A stretch of 64,000 bases of DNA from contig CAKRHP010000001.1 of assembly GCA_934339135.1 (NCBI GenBank), forward strand, positions 124,001 through 188,000. Direction: 5' to 3'. How positions within the stretch are numbered: the stretch's first letter is position 1; each line of letters starts with the position of its first letter. This DNA is from an uncultured Lachnospiraceae bacterium. GTDB taxonomy: Bacteria > Bacillota > Clostridia > Lachnospirales > Lachnospiraceae. Positions 18,542 through 28,296 of this stretch are shown piece by piece. The position numbers and the translations under genes are program-made. Under the pieces are notes generated by a model. That model was not told where the DNA came from and searched no databases. It was given only the letters and a program-made list of their open reading frames with translations.

Positions 18542-19279
18542 CTAAATATTATTATGTATAAATTCATTCATCTTTTCTTTAAACTTTACAGCCCTCTTTT
18601 GAGATAAGTTCAATATCTTTCCGTTATCCAAATAAATGTCATATCCCTTGATCTTTACAATATGCCTCAGGTTTACCAGACTGCCACGGGCATTGATCAT
18701 AAATCCATAGGCTGCCAATTCCGCAGCAAGCTTTTTCATTATATAAGAAAATTCATATTCTTCCTCCGCTAATATCATTGCAATTCGGCGTTTCGATTTG
18801 ATATATTCAAAATATACGATGTCTTTTAGCTTTAATTTTAATATGGGATATTCCTCCCCCTTCCCATTCGAAATATTGTAAAAAATCTTTTCCGGATCTT
18901 CTGCCTGATGAAATATATTTATCAGATCTAATATTTGATTTTCTAATTTTTCTTTTTGTATCGGCTTGCACAGATAAGAATGTGCATGGATATCATTGAT
19001 AGCCTGCAGACAATATCTCTCATAACTTGTTGTATATATAATTTTTATAAGCGGAAATTTCCCTTTTAGTCTCCTGCCCAAATCAATTCCATTTACGTGT
19101 CCCATTGATATATCCAGAATCGCAATATCCGCTTTCTCCGTCTGCTCCAGCAAGTCCATAGGAGACAGAAAGGTTTTCAAATCATAATTTACTTCATACC
19201 TCTGAAAGATATCCGAAAGAATATTAACCACTTTGTTCAAATCATTTATATCATCGTCACATGCAACAACATTTAACAA
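18542..19279 (-). CDS. agrA: AgrA-like LytTR response regulator
   Basis: 245 residues. A TTG start at 19279 is 8 nt after AGGAGG. The receiver domain has the acidic pocket ACDDD, the phosphoacceptor Asp in IAILDISMG and the Lys in LCKPIQKEKL. The C-terminal half is a LytTR DNA-binding domain (FEYIKSKRRIAMI, INARGSLVNLRHIVKIKGYDI). It is the first gene of the agr-like locus, with order agrA-agrC-agrD-agrB rather than the staphylococcal BDCA order. Its likely targets are the tandem repeats at 17151-17186. Confidence 0.9.
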   Translation of the reverse strand: MLNVVACDDDINDLNKVVNILSDIFQRYEVNYDLKTFLSPMDLLEQTEKADIAILDISMGHVNGIDLGRRLKGKFPLIKIIYTTSYERYCLQAINDIHAHSYLCKPIQKEKLENQILDLINIFHQAEDPEKIFYNISNGKGEEYPILKLKLKDIVYFEYIKSKRRIAMILAEEEYEFSYIMKKLAAELAAYGFMINARGSLVNLRHIVKIKGYDIYLDNGKILNLSQKRAVKFKEKMNEFIHNNI

Positions 19280-19458
19280 CCTGATGACCTCCTGTATTTA
19301 TGTGTGTGATTCATTAACCGACAACAGATTATTATTTTGAATAATATGCATGTAATAATATTATCATATTTGTTGTTTATATGCAATTTTCAACAAAAAA
19401 ACACCCCGAAAACGCTGCATTTTCGGGGTGTAATAAATTTTCGATATTCGTAATAAAA
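19280..19458 (-). terminator. rpsI terminator and spacer
   Basis: A 12-bp perfect stem (19401-19412 with 19420-19431, loop 7 nt) reads ACACCCCGAAAA...TTTTCGGGGTGT on the minus strand and is followed by seven Ts (19394-19400). It is a textbook Rho-independent terminator for the rplM-rpsI transcript. The remaining sequence up to 19280 is AT-rich and contains the start region of the agr regulator; no clear consensus promoter was picked. Confidence 0.92.
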
Positions 19459-19848
19459 TTATCTCTTTGAGAACTGAGGAGCTCTACGAGCCTTCTTGAG
19501 ACCGTATTTCTTACGCTCTTTCATTCTAGGATCACGAGTAAGGAATCCTGCTTTCTTCAGTGTAGGACGGAAATCTGCGTCTACATTCAGAAGAGCTCTT
19601 GCGATACCATGTCTGATGGCACCTGCCTGACCTGTAAATCCACCACCACGTACATTTACAAGTACATCATACTTGTCAAGTGTGTTAGTAGCTTCCAGTG
19701 GCTGACGAACGATGATCTTTAATGTCTCAAGACCAAAATACTGATCCATATCCTTCTTATTGATTGTGATCTTACCGTTTCCCGGTACTAAATATACTCT
19801 GGCAATACTGCTTTTTCTTCTGCCTGTTCCATAAAATTTATTAGCCAA
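19459..19848 (-). CDS. rpsI: 30S ribosomal protein S9
   Basis: 129 residues, the normal length for S9. It starts [20 protein letters not shown] and ends with the conserved basic tail [16 protein letters not shown], which reaches the ribosomal P site. [14 protein letters not shown] is the family signature. It lies 19 nt downstream of rplM in the universal rplM-rpsI order and ends at a strong terminator. Confidence 0.98.
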   Translation of the reverse strand: MANKFYGTGRRKSSIARVYLVPGNGKITINKKDMDQYFGLETLKIIVRQPLEATNTLDKYDVLVNVRGGGFTGQAGAIRHGIARALLNVDADFRPTLKKAGFLTRDPRMKERKKYGLKKARRAPQFSKR

Positions 19849-19867
19849 TGTCTTTTCCTCCTCTCAA

Positions 19868-20308
19868 TTATGCTCTCTCTACGATCTCTAATACTTCCGG
19901 CTTCTGTGCGATCTGCTCATGCTCTGCACCTGCATATACATGAAGCTTCTTTGCCATCTGACGGCCAAGTGGTCCCTTTGGAAGCATTCCCTTTACTGCA
20001 TGCTCAATGACATACTCAGGCTTCTTTGCGAGCATTTCCTTGAGTGTAGTCTCTTTCATTCCACCAACATAATCGGAGTGATGATAATAGATCTTCTGCT
20101 CCAGCTTCTTACCTGTTACTTTAATCTTATCAGCATTGATAACGATCACATAATCACCGGTATCAATATGCGGAGTATACTCCGGCTTATTCTTACCTCT
20201 TAATACGCAAGCTACTTCTGAAGCAAGACGTCCTAATGTATGTCCTGTAGCATCAACTACATACCATTTTCTTTCAATCTTGGATGGGTTAGCCATATAA
20301 CTTTTCAT
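19868..20308 (-). CDS. rplM: 50S ribosomal protein L13
   Basis: 146 residues from the ATG at 20308, chosen because AGGAGGT lies 6 nt before it and the product then begins [20 protein letters not shown], as in other Firmicutes; an upstream in-frame start would add nine unrelated residues. The family core [17 protein letters not shown] and the assembly motif [13 protein letters not shown] are present. It is first in the rplM-rpsI operon behind a consensus promoter. Confidence 0.98.
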   Translation of the reverse strand: MKSYMANPSKIERKWYVVDATGHTLGRLASEVACVLRGKNKPEYTPHIDTGDYVIVINADKIKVTGKKLEQKIYYHHSDYVGGMKETTLKEMLAKKPEYVIEHAVKGMLPKGPLGRQMAKKLHVYAGAEHEQIAQKPEVLEIVERA

Positions 20309-20436
20309 CCCAGTACCTCCTAACTTTTCTAACAATCTTCAACTGTCAGGCACATAAATACTGTTACCGGGGCTTTGGCTTAAGTATTTTACACGCCACA
20401 TTAGACTATTATATTATGTTTCTATGAGCTTGTCAA
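20309..20436 (-). promoter_or_regulatory. Consensus sigma-A promoter and candidate L13 leader
   Basis: The minus strand has TTGACA (20431-20436), a 17-bp spacer and TATAAT (20408-20413), a perfect housekeeping promoter. The resulting 5' leader of about 95 nt before rplM contains a possible stem AAATACT...AGTATTT around a CCCCGG loop region. Firmicutes often have an autoregulatory L13 leader here. I can see the hairpin, but cannot confirm a match to that RNA family by eye. Confidence 0.75.
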
Positions 20437-20511
20437 GATAAAATCTTCGTCATTTTAGATGTTGTCCTGCAATCTCATTTTCTTAGATGGATTCCAGCCT
20501 CTTTCTGCAAA

Positions 20512-21534
20512 TCACTGGTTCTCCAGCCTGCGTACGGATGCTCCCGTCACCAGCTTACTCGCTACAATCGATGGGGGCGATAGTTTGGTTTTATGTCCCT
20601 CGATCAGTTTGATCAACTGCTCCGCCGCTTTCATGCCAATGCGCTCCGTATCCTGACGAACTGTGGTCAGACGAGGCTGAAGCTGGCTGGCAATAAAAAT
20701 ATCATCATATCCCGCTACCGATATATCCTCCGGTATCTTTAATCCCATAGACTCGATCGCAGCAATGCCTCCAACCGCCGAATAGTCATCAGAATAAATA
20801 ATGCAGGTCGGTTTGTCTTCCCTTTTTAAAAGCTCTCTGGTATATTCTGCTGCCTTTTTGAGATTTCTGTATTCGGATGGAAGTATCCATTCCTCCGGCA
20901 TTTCAATGCCATGCTCTTCCATCGTGTCCTTCAGACCTTTGATACGGATATCTGTAACGACAGATGTAGAATCGCCGGTAATATACGCAATCTTTTTATG
21001 CCCCATGGAAATAATATATTCGACCAATTGTCTCATGCCTACCGCATTATCGGATATTACCGACAGGCATTGTGGAAATTCAAAATCAATGGTCACAACC
21101 GGAATATCACTCTCTACCAGCTCTCTGACCTCCGGATTATAAAAGTCAATACAGGCGATCATCACACCATCAAGCCCGCGATAACGGCAATGCTCCAGAT
21201 ATGTCTTGCTCTTTTTATGCTTTTTGTTGCTGTTAATAAAGGTGATATCATATCCTTTACTCTCAGCAGTTACCTTAAAGCTGTTGAGAATATTGGCAAA
21301 ATAATCATGGGTCAGACCACTCGCTGCCTCGTCAATAAACAACACACCGATATTAAAGCTTTTGTTCATGCGAATCGCTCTGGCATAATACTGTGGAAAA
21401 TACCCCTGCTCCTTCGCTACTTCTTTGATATGTTTTTTTGTTTCTTCCCCAATGTCTTTTTTGTCGTTTAACGCTTTGCTGACTGTGGCAACTGACACGC
21501 CACAAATTTTTGCAATGTCCTTAATCGATGCCAT
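20512..21534 (-). CDS. LacI-family transcriptional regulator
   Basis: About 340 residues. The N-terminal helix-turn-helix MASIKDIAKICGVSVATVSKALND with the hinge helix ARAIRMNKS is LacI type, followed by a periplasmic-binding-protein-like effector domain (NIGVLFIDE, YDDIFIASQLQPRLTTVRQD, GMKAAEQLI). The ATG at 21534 is preferred over 21546 because GGAGG lies 5 nt before it. It lies downstream of the GH42/LRR genes and probably controls them in response to a sugar; that link is by position only. A weak TTGTGT-17-TAAGAT promoter can be drawn in the 145-nt gap before it. Confidence 0.92.
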   Translation of the reverse strand: MASIKDIAKICGVSVATVSKALNDKKDIGEETKKHIKEVAKEQGYFPQYYARAIRMNKSFNIGVLFIDEAASGLTHDYFANILNSFKVTAESKGYDITFINSNKKHKKSKTYLEHCRYRGLDGVMIACIDFYNPEVRELVESDIPVVTIDFEFPQCLSVISDNAVGMRQLVEYIISMGHKKIAYITGDSTSVVTDIRIKGLKDTMEEHGIEMPEEWILPSEYRNLKKAAEYTRELLKREDKPTCIIYSDDYSAVGGIAAIESMGLKIPEDISVAGYDDIFIASQLQPRLTTVRQDTERIGMKAAEQLIKLIEGHKTKLSPPSIVASKLVTGASVRRLENQ

Positions 21535-21691
21535 CTGCCCCTCCATTTCTCCCGAAGGCTGTTACAACGATAATGAGTTCTTTATTGTACTCATCCCGTA
21601 TTTTCTCTTCTCCTGTTATCTTACCATACCCTTTTGATCGACACAATGATTTCTATCAATTAAAGTTACCCGCTCTGATATCAAAAGCAGA

Positions 21692-23413
21692 CTAAAATAC
21701 CTCTTCGCCAACTTCAACATCCTCTAACGAATCCTCTAAAACAATGCCATCCTTTTTGATCGCACCCCGAAACGCCTGCGTGCCAATCTTTTTGATGGTT
21801 CCACCACAAACAAATTTTTTTAATCTGTGACACTCATAAAAAGCCTGCGCATCAATCAGATTAATATTTCCTTTGACTTCAAAGCTCTTACAATACCAGT
21901 TATTCATAAACACGCCGCTTCCTATGATCGTAAGATCACCGGATACAGTTACTTTCTTTAACTTTGTATTTCTAAAAGCATTACGTGTAATGACTTTCAC
22001 ATTTTTATCCAATGTCAGTGTGGATTTTTGATAATCTTTTGTCACGCCATACACCGTCCTGCCGTCTCCGCTGTAGATTACATTTTCCCGGACTTTATAG
22101 TTTTTATTTTCCACAGGGATTCGAATATCAAAGCAGTCCGTCGACTTTTCTCCCGGCAGTAAAAATCCATTTTTATCACAGTAGTTAACAGGATTGATCT
22201 GTCCCGTATAGCCTGTTCCAAGTGTGATCTTTTTCAGACAGAAGCACTTACAAAAAGTGCTGTAACCCGCATATTTTAATGAATCCGGAAATTGAATCTC
22301 TTTTAGGTTCGTACCGGCAAAGGTACCGAACATGGCAAATTCTTTCAAATACTTCGCAGATCCTTCCGGCTCACTCATGAGGTCTTTTTCATCATTTATG
22401 ACATCTTCGTCCCCCTCATCAGAGACTTCTCCTGCATCAGCCGGTGCGGCAACGTCATAATAAGACAGCTTTGCTTTTACTCCGTCAAAGTCACGTAATT
22501 TTTTCACTTTCACTGCCTGTGCCAAATTAATACCGCTAAGCTTACTGTCACCGTAAAATGCCCCTGCACCGATATCTGTAATTCCTGTCGGCAATACGAC
22601 TTTCTTCAAGAAAGGATTGCGCGAAAATGCAAGTGCTTTCACTTTGGTCACAGACTCCGGTATACAATATGTCTGTTCTTTCTTTTCAGCCGGGTAATAT
22701 ACAAGTGTTTTTTTATCCTTAGTAAAAAGTACATTATTTTCTGTCATATAATAAGGATTCCTGCTGTCTACCGTTATCGTTAAGTTTTCGCGGAAAGTAT
22801 CTGACGTATCCGTAGTACCAAGCCCCCAAAATGCACCACCTTCGATATAACGTACATTGCGTGGCAGATGGATCTTACGGATATACACTGCATCTTGTGT
22901 CGGTGCAAATGTATTTACATTAATTCTTTTCAGAGAATCCGGTAAAGAAAGCTTAATTTCCCCGGCATCATCGTCCTTGAAAACATTTTCAAACAGGTTA
23001 CCCGCCTCTAATGCAGTAATTCCTTCTTCGATCTTAATCTTTTTTACAGTGCAGGTTATTCTTTCCTCGACTTCATATGGCTCTGCAAGTCCCTCGATCT
23101 TTTGTTTCGAAGTGTCCGAATCAACAACACGATCCACCGTACCGGAACCACGGATCGTCAACACCTTCGTCCCCGTACTGTACGACCATTCCGCATGATC
23201 CCCGCATTTACCCGAAATCGTCCGTGGCTCATCATCCATAGAGGCATAATACGGGAACGGTGTACCGGTTGGCGTTGCCTGTACTTCCCGGGTCTGCTTC
23301 GTTGATGTTGAGTCAGCCAATTTTTGTGTGCAGCCGGAAAGCCCTGCGAGCATCGGTACAGCCAGCAGACAGACAGCTGCTTTTCTCGTTAATTTCACCC
23401 ATGTTTGTTTCAT
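21692..23413 (-). CDS. BspA-like leucine-rich-repeat surface lipoprotein
   Basis: About 573 residues. The ATG at 23413 follows GGAGG (5 nt), giving a lipoprotein signal with lipobox LSGC. The body has repeated LRR_5 (BspA/TpLRR) units of the form IpesVtkIkalAFs...LKKVVLPTGITDIGAGAFYGD, plus a terminal run IKKIGTQAFRGA. Inserted acidic segments (DEGDEDVINDEKD) break the array. Such proteins sit on the cell surface and mediate protein or glycan contacts. It follows the GH42 gene and a small membrane protein with tight spacing, so it may help binding of the substrate that GH42 degrades; that is inference. Confidence 0.88.
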   Translation of the reverse strand: MKQTWVKLTRKAAVCLLAVPMLAGLSGCTQKLADSTSTKQTREVQATPTGTPFPYYASMDDEPRTISGKCGDHAEWSYSTGTKVLTIRGSGTVDRVVDSDTSKQKIEGLAEPYEVEERITCTVKKIKIEEGITALEAGNLFENVFKDDDAGEIKLSLPDSLKRINVNTFAPTQDAVYIRKIHLPRNVRYIEGGAFWGLGTTDTSDTFRENLTITVDSRNPYYMTENNVLFTKDKKTLVYYPAEKKEQTYCIPESVTKVKALAFSRNPFLKKVVLPTGITDIGAGAFYGDSKLSGINLAQAVKVKKLRDFDGVKAKLSYYDVAAPADAGEVSDEGDEDVINDEKDLMSEPEGSAKYLKEFAMFGTFAGTNLKEIQFPDSLKYAGYSTFCKCFCLKKITLGTGYTGQINPVNYCDKNGFLLPGEKSTDCFDIRIPVENKNYKVRENVIYSGDGRTVYGVTKDYQKSTLTLDKNVKVITRNAFRNTKLKKVTVSGDLTIIGSGVFMNNWYCKSFEVKGNINLIDAQAFYECHRLKKFVCGGTIKKIGTQAFRGAIKKDGIVLEDSLEDVEVGEEVF

Positions 23414-23442
23414 AATATCCTCCATTCCGGATTTCGCCAATA

Positions 23443-23820
23443 TTATCTCCCGGGCAGATATATCAGACAAAGATATGCCCACCGTATCATCATGCCCGTA
23501 ACGATCAACCCATATTGTAGAATGATATCAAAAAGTTTTCTTTTTATTTTCGGATTCTTTTCCTGTTTATCTACTTCTATCATATCCGCTTTCGGAGAAA
23601 GAAAGCGTATAAGCCTTGTATATGCAGCCAAAATCAAAAGCCATATAATAAATAATCCAAATCCCGCCAGCTGCCATAGCAGTGTTCCTGATATCTCATT
23701 TCCGGTTCCATGTACTCTGTTTCCGGTAAGATTTCCCAGAGCAATATATAAATAATCTATAGAAACATACCCCCAGATCAAACTGATCACTGACAAAAGA
23801 AGTCTCTTCCACCATTTCAT
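23443..23820 (-). CDS. Small multi-pass membrane protein, function unknown
   Basis: 125 residues with three or four hydrophobic segments (LLLSVISLIWGYVSIDYLYI, LLWQLAGFGLFIIWLLILAA, ILQYGLIVTGMMIRWAYLCL) and a charged cytoplasmic-type loop (DKQEKNPKIKRK). Its ATG overlaps the stop of the GH42 gene (ATGA), so translation is coupled. No family was recognised. Its position between a beta-galactosidase and a surface lipoprotein suggests a role in the same carbohydrate locus. Confidence 0.7.
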   Translation of the reverse strand: MKWWKRLLLSVISLIWGYVSIDYLYIALGNLTGNRVHGTGNEISGTLLWQLAGFGLFIIWLLILAAYTRLIRFLSPKADMIEVDKQEKNPKIKRKLFDIILQYGLIVTGMMIRWAYLCLIYLPGR

Positions 23821-25847
23821 ATAAATTCCTCCGATTCCCTGCTGATCTTCATCTCAAACGGTTTCATCCAATATGTTTTTGAATCAAGGCATACTTTTTG
23901 TTCTTTATTCGTATTATTAAATACGAATCTCCACAATTTTTCGCCTTTCTGCCTGTATGTAACCTCTACTCCCAGTGGGAGATTATCATAATAGAATATT
24001 TTCTTTTCCGATGCCATGCATTTTGCCAATGAAATATAGAACATTCTATCACATACTGTTCCTATATAATATACCGTTCCTGCTCCGTAGCAGTTTCTTG
24101 TCACGGCTGCGCTGCCTGAATAATAACGATCTCCATACTCCGCAAGCACCTGTGCCGTTTCTGCTTCAAGTATATCACACCATTGGCGGTACACGGCATT
24201 CTCCCGGGGCAGCTTTTCATCAGCCTCTCCTCCCTGATAATACCGGCAGCTTTTTTTATAATTTTCCCGCAGCATATCATCTGTCAGTTTCAACTGTCCC
24301 AAATATGACCCAGGCGCATTATACTCCCGCACCTGCGCACCAACCAGTTCCCTATATATTCCCGGAAGCGGCTGCATGACACATTTGTTATACGAATCCT
24401 TCACGCCGGAACGATTTGTCAGAAGAACCGTTCCTCCCTGCGCTGCAAAATCATGTAATGCTTTCTCTGTCTCCTCGTGATCGATCAGCATCGTTGGCGC
24501 AAGTACGATCTCATACTCCGATAAATCTGCGGATTCGTCAATGATATCAACTCCTACACCGATCGATGTAAATCCATCATGAAGACTTTTGAGCTGCTCC
24601 AGATAATACATTCCCTCCGCCTGATGCTGCAGCTTAAAACCATATTCATTATCCGAACTGTACAACAATGCCACGGTATTCTTCACATAAGAGCCATCCA
24701 GCTCCTGCAATCCATCAACAATCCGGCAAAGCCCCCGAAACTCCTCATATCGTCTGCCGGGTACATTGCTGTGATCCAGTATCCCATGCCAGTACATCTC
24801 TGCACCTGCCACCGCCGTACGCCACCGGAAATGAACGACGGTATCGGCTCCATGTGCGATTGCCTGCAAAGCATATCCTTTGATCATCCCCGGTTCCGGA
24901 GAAGGGGACATCGGCATCCAGCTTCCTACTGCACCACTGAGCTGTTCCATGATCCAAAAATTCTGCTGTTTGATCCCTCTCATCAGATCCAGATGAAATG
25001 CATGAGAATATAACTCCTCCGGACTCTCCGGGATCACTGTCGTCGGATAATTATCATAGGATACCATGTCCAAATTTCGGAACAGGTCATAAAAATCCGG
25101 CATATTTTCGCACAGCCAGCTATTTGTCGTGATCCATGCATCCGGGTCCAGAGAATGGATCAATGTCCGCTGGAATTCAAGATACGCCACCGTGCTTTCC
25201 GAAGCGTACCGGTTATAATCCAGTGTTAAAGACGGATTCTGCCACTTAATAAAATCTCCCATGGGCGGCTTCACCTGAGAAAAAGAAGAATACTCTCCAC
25301 TCCAGACAGAATTGCCATAGGCGGTATTGATCTCCTGTACATTCCTGTATTTTTTCCGCATCCAGTTCTGAAAGGATTCCTGACATACTTCGCAACGGCA
25401 ATGATTTGCTTCCAGTTCATTATCAATCTGATAACCGATCACGGCAGGATTGTCCCGATACCGGGTCACCATTTGTCGAATAATCTTTTCGCAGAGTGTC
25501 CTATAAACAGGACTGTTCATACAGCGGTGTCCACGGATCCCAATAGAAATCCTATGTCCATCTGATCCGGTCTGTATAATCTCCGGATACTTTTCAAATG
25601 CCCACAGAGGTGGAGTGCATGTCGGTGTACATAAAACCACCTGGATATGTCTGTCCGTAAAAACGGACACAGCGCGGTCCAGCCATTCAAAATCGTAAAT
25701 ACCCTCCTCCGGTTCCATCCGGCTCCAGGCAAACTCTGCCATGCGCACCACTTTTACGCCACATTCCTTCATACGGTCGGCATCCTTCTCCCACATCTGT
25801 TCCGGCCATTGCTCCGGGTAATAGTCTACTCCTATCTGAATGCTCAT
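23817..25847 (-). CDS. GH42 beta-galactosidase
   Basis: 676 residues, normal length for GH42. It starts with the family signature GVDYYPEQWPEQMWEKDADRM. The acid/base is in IGYQIDNELEAN (near residue 141) and the nucleophile in FWIMEQLSGAVGSW (near residue 297). The zinc-type cysteines CRCEVC are near 150-155. A trimerisation-type Rossmann domain (YEIVLAPTMLID) and a small C-terminal beta domain follow. There is no signal peptide, so it acts in the cytoplasm on imported galacto-oligosaccharides. SD AGAGGAGG precedes the ATG by 5 nt. It begins the GH42/membrane/LRR/LacI set, 54 nt after uvrB. Confidence 0.93.
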   Translation of the reverse strand: MSIQIGVDYYPEQWPEQMWEKDADRMKECGVKVVRMAEFAWSRMEPEEGIYDFEWLDRAVSVFTDRHIQVVLCTPTCTPPLWAFEKYPEIIQTGSDGHRISIGIRGHRCMNSPVYRTLCEKIIRQMVTRYRDNPAVIGYQIDNELEANHCRCEVCQESFQNWMRKKYRNVQEINTAYGNSVWSGEYSSFSQVKPPMGDFIKWQNPSLTLDYNRYASESTVAYLEFQRTLIHSLDPDAWITTNSWLCENMPDFYDLFRNLDMVSYDNYPTTVIPESPEELYSHAFHLDLMRGIKQQNFWIMEQLSGAVGSWMPMSPSPEPGMIKGYALQAIAHGADTVVHFRWRTAVAGAEMYWHGILDHSNVPGRRYEEFRGLCRIVDGLQELDGSYVKNTVALLYSSDNEYGFKLQHQAEGMYYLEQLKSLHDGFTSIGVGVDIIDESADLSEYEIVLAPTMLIDHEETEKALHDFAAQGGTVLLTNRSGVKDSYNKCVMQPLPGIYRELVGAQVREYNAPGSYLGQLKLTDDMLRENYKKSCRYYQGGEADEKLPRENAVYRQWCDILEAETAQVLAEYGDRYYSGSAAVTRNCYGAGTVYYIGTVCDRMFYISLAKCMASEKKIFYYDNLPLGVEVTYRQKGEKLWRFVFNNTNKEQKVCLDSKTYWMKPFEMKISRESEEFI

Positions 25848-25900
25848 GCACGCCTCCTCTTTTATTCATTCTCAACTTTGTCAAACTCTCTCTGCACCGT

Positions 25901-27883
25901 TTAATCGTTTAACTGCTTCTTGATCTCCAGCATCTGATCACGTAAGTTTGCTGCCAGCTCAAAGTTTAATTCTGCTGCTGCCGTATTCATTTTCCTCTTA
26001 ATCTTATCCACAAGCTGCTCCAGTTCCTTACGGCTCATGGACTCAATATCCTTCTGGATATCACCCGTCTCTGTCTCCTCTACCTTCTTGGAAATACGGA
26101 TCAGATCCCGTACTGCCTTTTTGATCGTCTGTGGTGTAATGCCATGCTCTTCATTATATCTCTGCTGTATGCTCCGGCGCCGGTTTGTCTCATCAATCGC
26201 ATTTCTCATGGAATCCGTCATCATATCGGCATACATGATAACATGTCCCTCGGCATTTCTGGCAGCACGTCCGATGATCTGAACCAGTGCGATCTCAGAA
26301 CGCAGGAAGCCCTCCTTGTCCGCATCCAGTATAGCAACCAATGCGATCTCCGGGATATCCAGACCTTCCCGCAGCAGATTAATTCCCACCAGCACATCAA
26401 AAACATCCATACGCATATCGCGGATAATCTCCGACCGCTCCAGAGTATCAATATCAGAATGAAGATACTTCACCCGGATCCCGGCTTCCCTCAGATAATC
26501 CGTCAGATCCTCTGCCATCCGTTTTGTCAGTGTATTGACCATCACCTTATTGCCGGCAGCAATGGTGCGGTTGACCTCTCCCAGCAGGTCGTCAATCTGC
26601 CCCTCCACCGGACGTACGTCAATCTCCGGATCCAAAAGACCGGTAGGACGTATGATCTGCTCCACTCGTGCCAGCTCATGCTCTGTCTCATAGATATTCG
26701 GTGTTGCAGAAACAAACATCATCTGATTAATATGCTGCTCAAACTCCTCAAAATTCAGCGGACGGTTGTCCAAAGCTGACGGAAGACGGAAACCATAATC
26801 CACCAATGTCTTTTTGCGGGAACGGTCCCCGGCATACATGCCCCGGATCTGCGGAATCGTCATATGAGACTCATCCACCATAATAATAAAATCGTCCGGG
26901 AAATAATCTAAAAGTGTGTGAGGCGGCTCTCCCTCCTTCAAGCCGGAAAGATGTCGGGAGTAATTCTCAATTCCGGAACAAAATCCTGTCTCCCTCATCA
27001 TTTCAATATCAAAATTGGTCCGCTCGGAAATCCGCTGCGCCTCCAAAAGCTTGTCCTCGGAGCGGAAATACCGGACACGATCCTCCAGCTCCGCCTCAAT
27101 GTCACGGATGGCTCGCTCCATGGCATCCTTATCTACTACATAATGCGATGCCGGAAATACTACCATATGCTCCAGTTCTGATAATACCTCCCCTGTCAGA
27201 ACATCAATCTCCGTGATCCGATCGACCTCATCTCCAAAAAACTCCACACGGATCGCACGCTCTGACTCTGAAACAGGGAACACCTCCAGCACATCCCCGC
27301 GAACCCGGAACGTACCACGCTGAAAATCCATATCATTTCTCGTATACTGCATGTCGATCAGCCTGCGAATAACCTCATCCCTGTCCTTCATCATCCCCGG
27401 ACGCAGGGATACTGTCATATTCTGGTAATCAATCGGACTACCCAGACCATAAATACAGGATACACTGGCAACAATCACCACATCCCGCCGCTCTGTCAGT
27501 GCAGCCGTAGCGGAATGGCGAAGCTTATCGATCTCATCATTAATAGAGGAGTCCTTCTCAATATAAGTATCCGAAGACGGAACATATGCTTCCGGTTGAT
27601 AGTAATCATAATAGGATACAAAATACTCCACCGCATTCTCCGGGAAAAATTCCTTGAACTCGCCGTAGAGCTGCGCCGCCAGGGTCTTATTGTGCGCAAT
27701 GACCAAAGTCGGTTTGTTGAGCTTTGCAATGACATTTGCCATGGTAAATGTCTTACCGGAACCGGTAACACCAAGCAAAGTCTGGAACTGGTCGCCCTCC
27801 TCGAAGCCTTTGACCAAGGCGTCGATTGCCTCCGGCTGGTCACCGGTGGGCTGGTATTCGCTGTGTAAAATAAAATGATCCAT
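25901..27883 (-). CDS. uvrB: UvrABC excinuclease subunit B
   Basis: 660 residues from the ATG at 27883 (SD GGAGGTG about 11 nt upstream), the standard UvrB length; an upstream in-frame start would add 44 unrelated residues. Walker A is GVTGSGKT, the beta-hairpin that clamps damaged DNA is the [12 protein letters not shown] region, helicase motifs include DESHMT and VSATPN, and the C-terminal UVR motif ([12 protein letters not shown]) that contacts UvrC is present. It is followed 54 nt on by the GH42 gene. In many Clostridia uvrB lies near the ctpA/M23 genes; here those are about 34 kb away. Confidence 0.98.
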   Translation of the reverse strand: MDHFILHSEYQPTGDQPEAIDALVKGFEEGDQFQTLLGVTGSGKTFTMANVIAKLNKPTLVIAHNKTLAAQLYGEFKEFFPENAVEYFVSYYDYYQPEAYVPSSDTYIEKDSSINDEIDKLRHSATAALTERRDVVIVASVSCIYGLGSPIDYQNMTVSLRPGMMKDRDEVIRRLIDMQYTRNDMDFQRGTFRVRGDVLEVFPVSESERAIRVEFFGDEVDRITEIDVLTGEVLSELEHMVVFPASHYVVDKDAMERAIRDIEAELEDRVRYFRSEDKLLEAQRISERTNFDIEMMRETGFCSGIENYSRHLSGLKEGEPPHTLLDYFPDDFIIMVDESHMTIPQIRGMYAGDRSRKKTLVDYGFRLPSALDNRPLNFEEFEQHINQMMFVSATPNIYETEHELARVEQIIRPTGLLDPEIDVRPVEGQIDDLLGEVNRTIAAGNKVMVNTLTKRMAEDLTDYLREAGIRVKYLHSDIDTLERSEIIRDMRMDVFDVLVGINLLREGLDIPEIALVAILDADKEGFLRSEIALVQIIGRAARNAEGHVIMYADMMTDSMRNAIDETNRRRSIQQRYNEEHGITPQTIKKAVRDLIRISKKVEETETGDIQKDIESMSRKELEQLVDKIKRKMNTAAAELNFELAANLRDQMLEIKKQLND

Positions 27884-28296
27884 GATTGTCTGAACACCTC
27901 CAAATAAGAGAAATACCGGAAACTGCAGGGAACATATCCGGTGCTCTCTCTCCGATTTATGTCTTTTTACTTTATAATAAGACAGGGAACAAATCTCTCC
28001 CTGATGGCGATTCATTCCCTATGTATCTTTCATCCTTCATAAAATCAGTATATCACAAATTCGCAACACAAGGGAGCTTGTTCACTTGCGCAGAATTTGT
28101 GAACGACAAAATCTTAAAGCGCAACGCGCGACAGATGCGAAGCATCTGGATTTTGGAGTTATTATAGCACAGTATAATTGTCAATGCAATAAAAATAGAA
28201 CATTTGTTCTGTTTTGTTTTTACTGTTCATGTGGACAAAATATATTATCTCCTGCATATCTACTTGTTCTGATTTTCAGGCATATACTCCATAATA
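27884..28296. repeat. Intergenic region containing dispersed palindromic repeat, copy 2
   Basis: The repeat occupies about 28053-28163 and is the longer partner of the copy at 3678-3770. It has extra GCGCAACGCGCGACAG-type sequence and the hairpin CAGATGCgaaGCATCTG. The paired arms CACAAATTC (28055-28063) and GAATTTGTG (28093-28101) can form a long stem. Part of its insert is recognisable again at 32686-32722. From 28164 to 28296 the sequence is AT-rich and nothing else was recognised; 27884-28052 contains the uvrB leader. Confidence 0.75.

Noticed and set aside
19280..20500. tRNA genes near the ribosomal protein operon
   Set aside because: No cloverleaf or GTTCGANTC-type T-loop was found here or elsewhere in the window.
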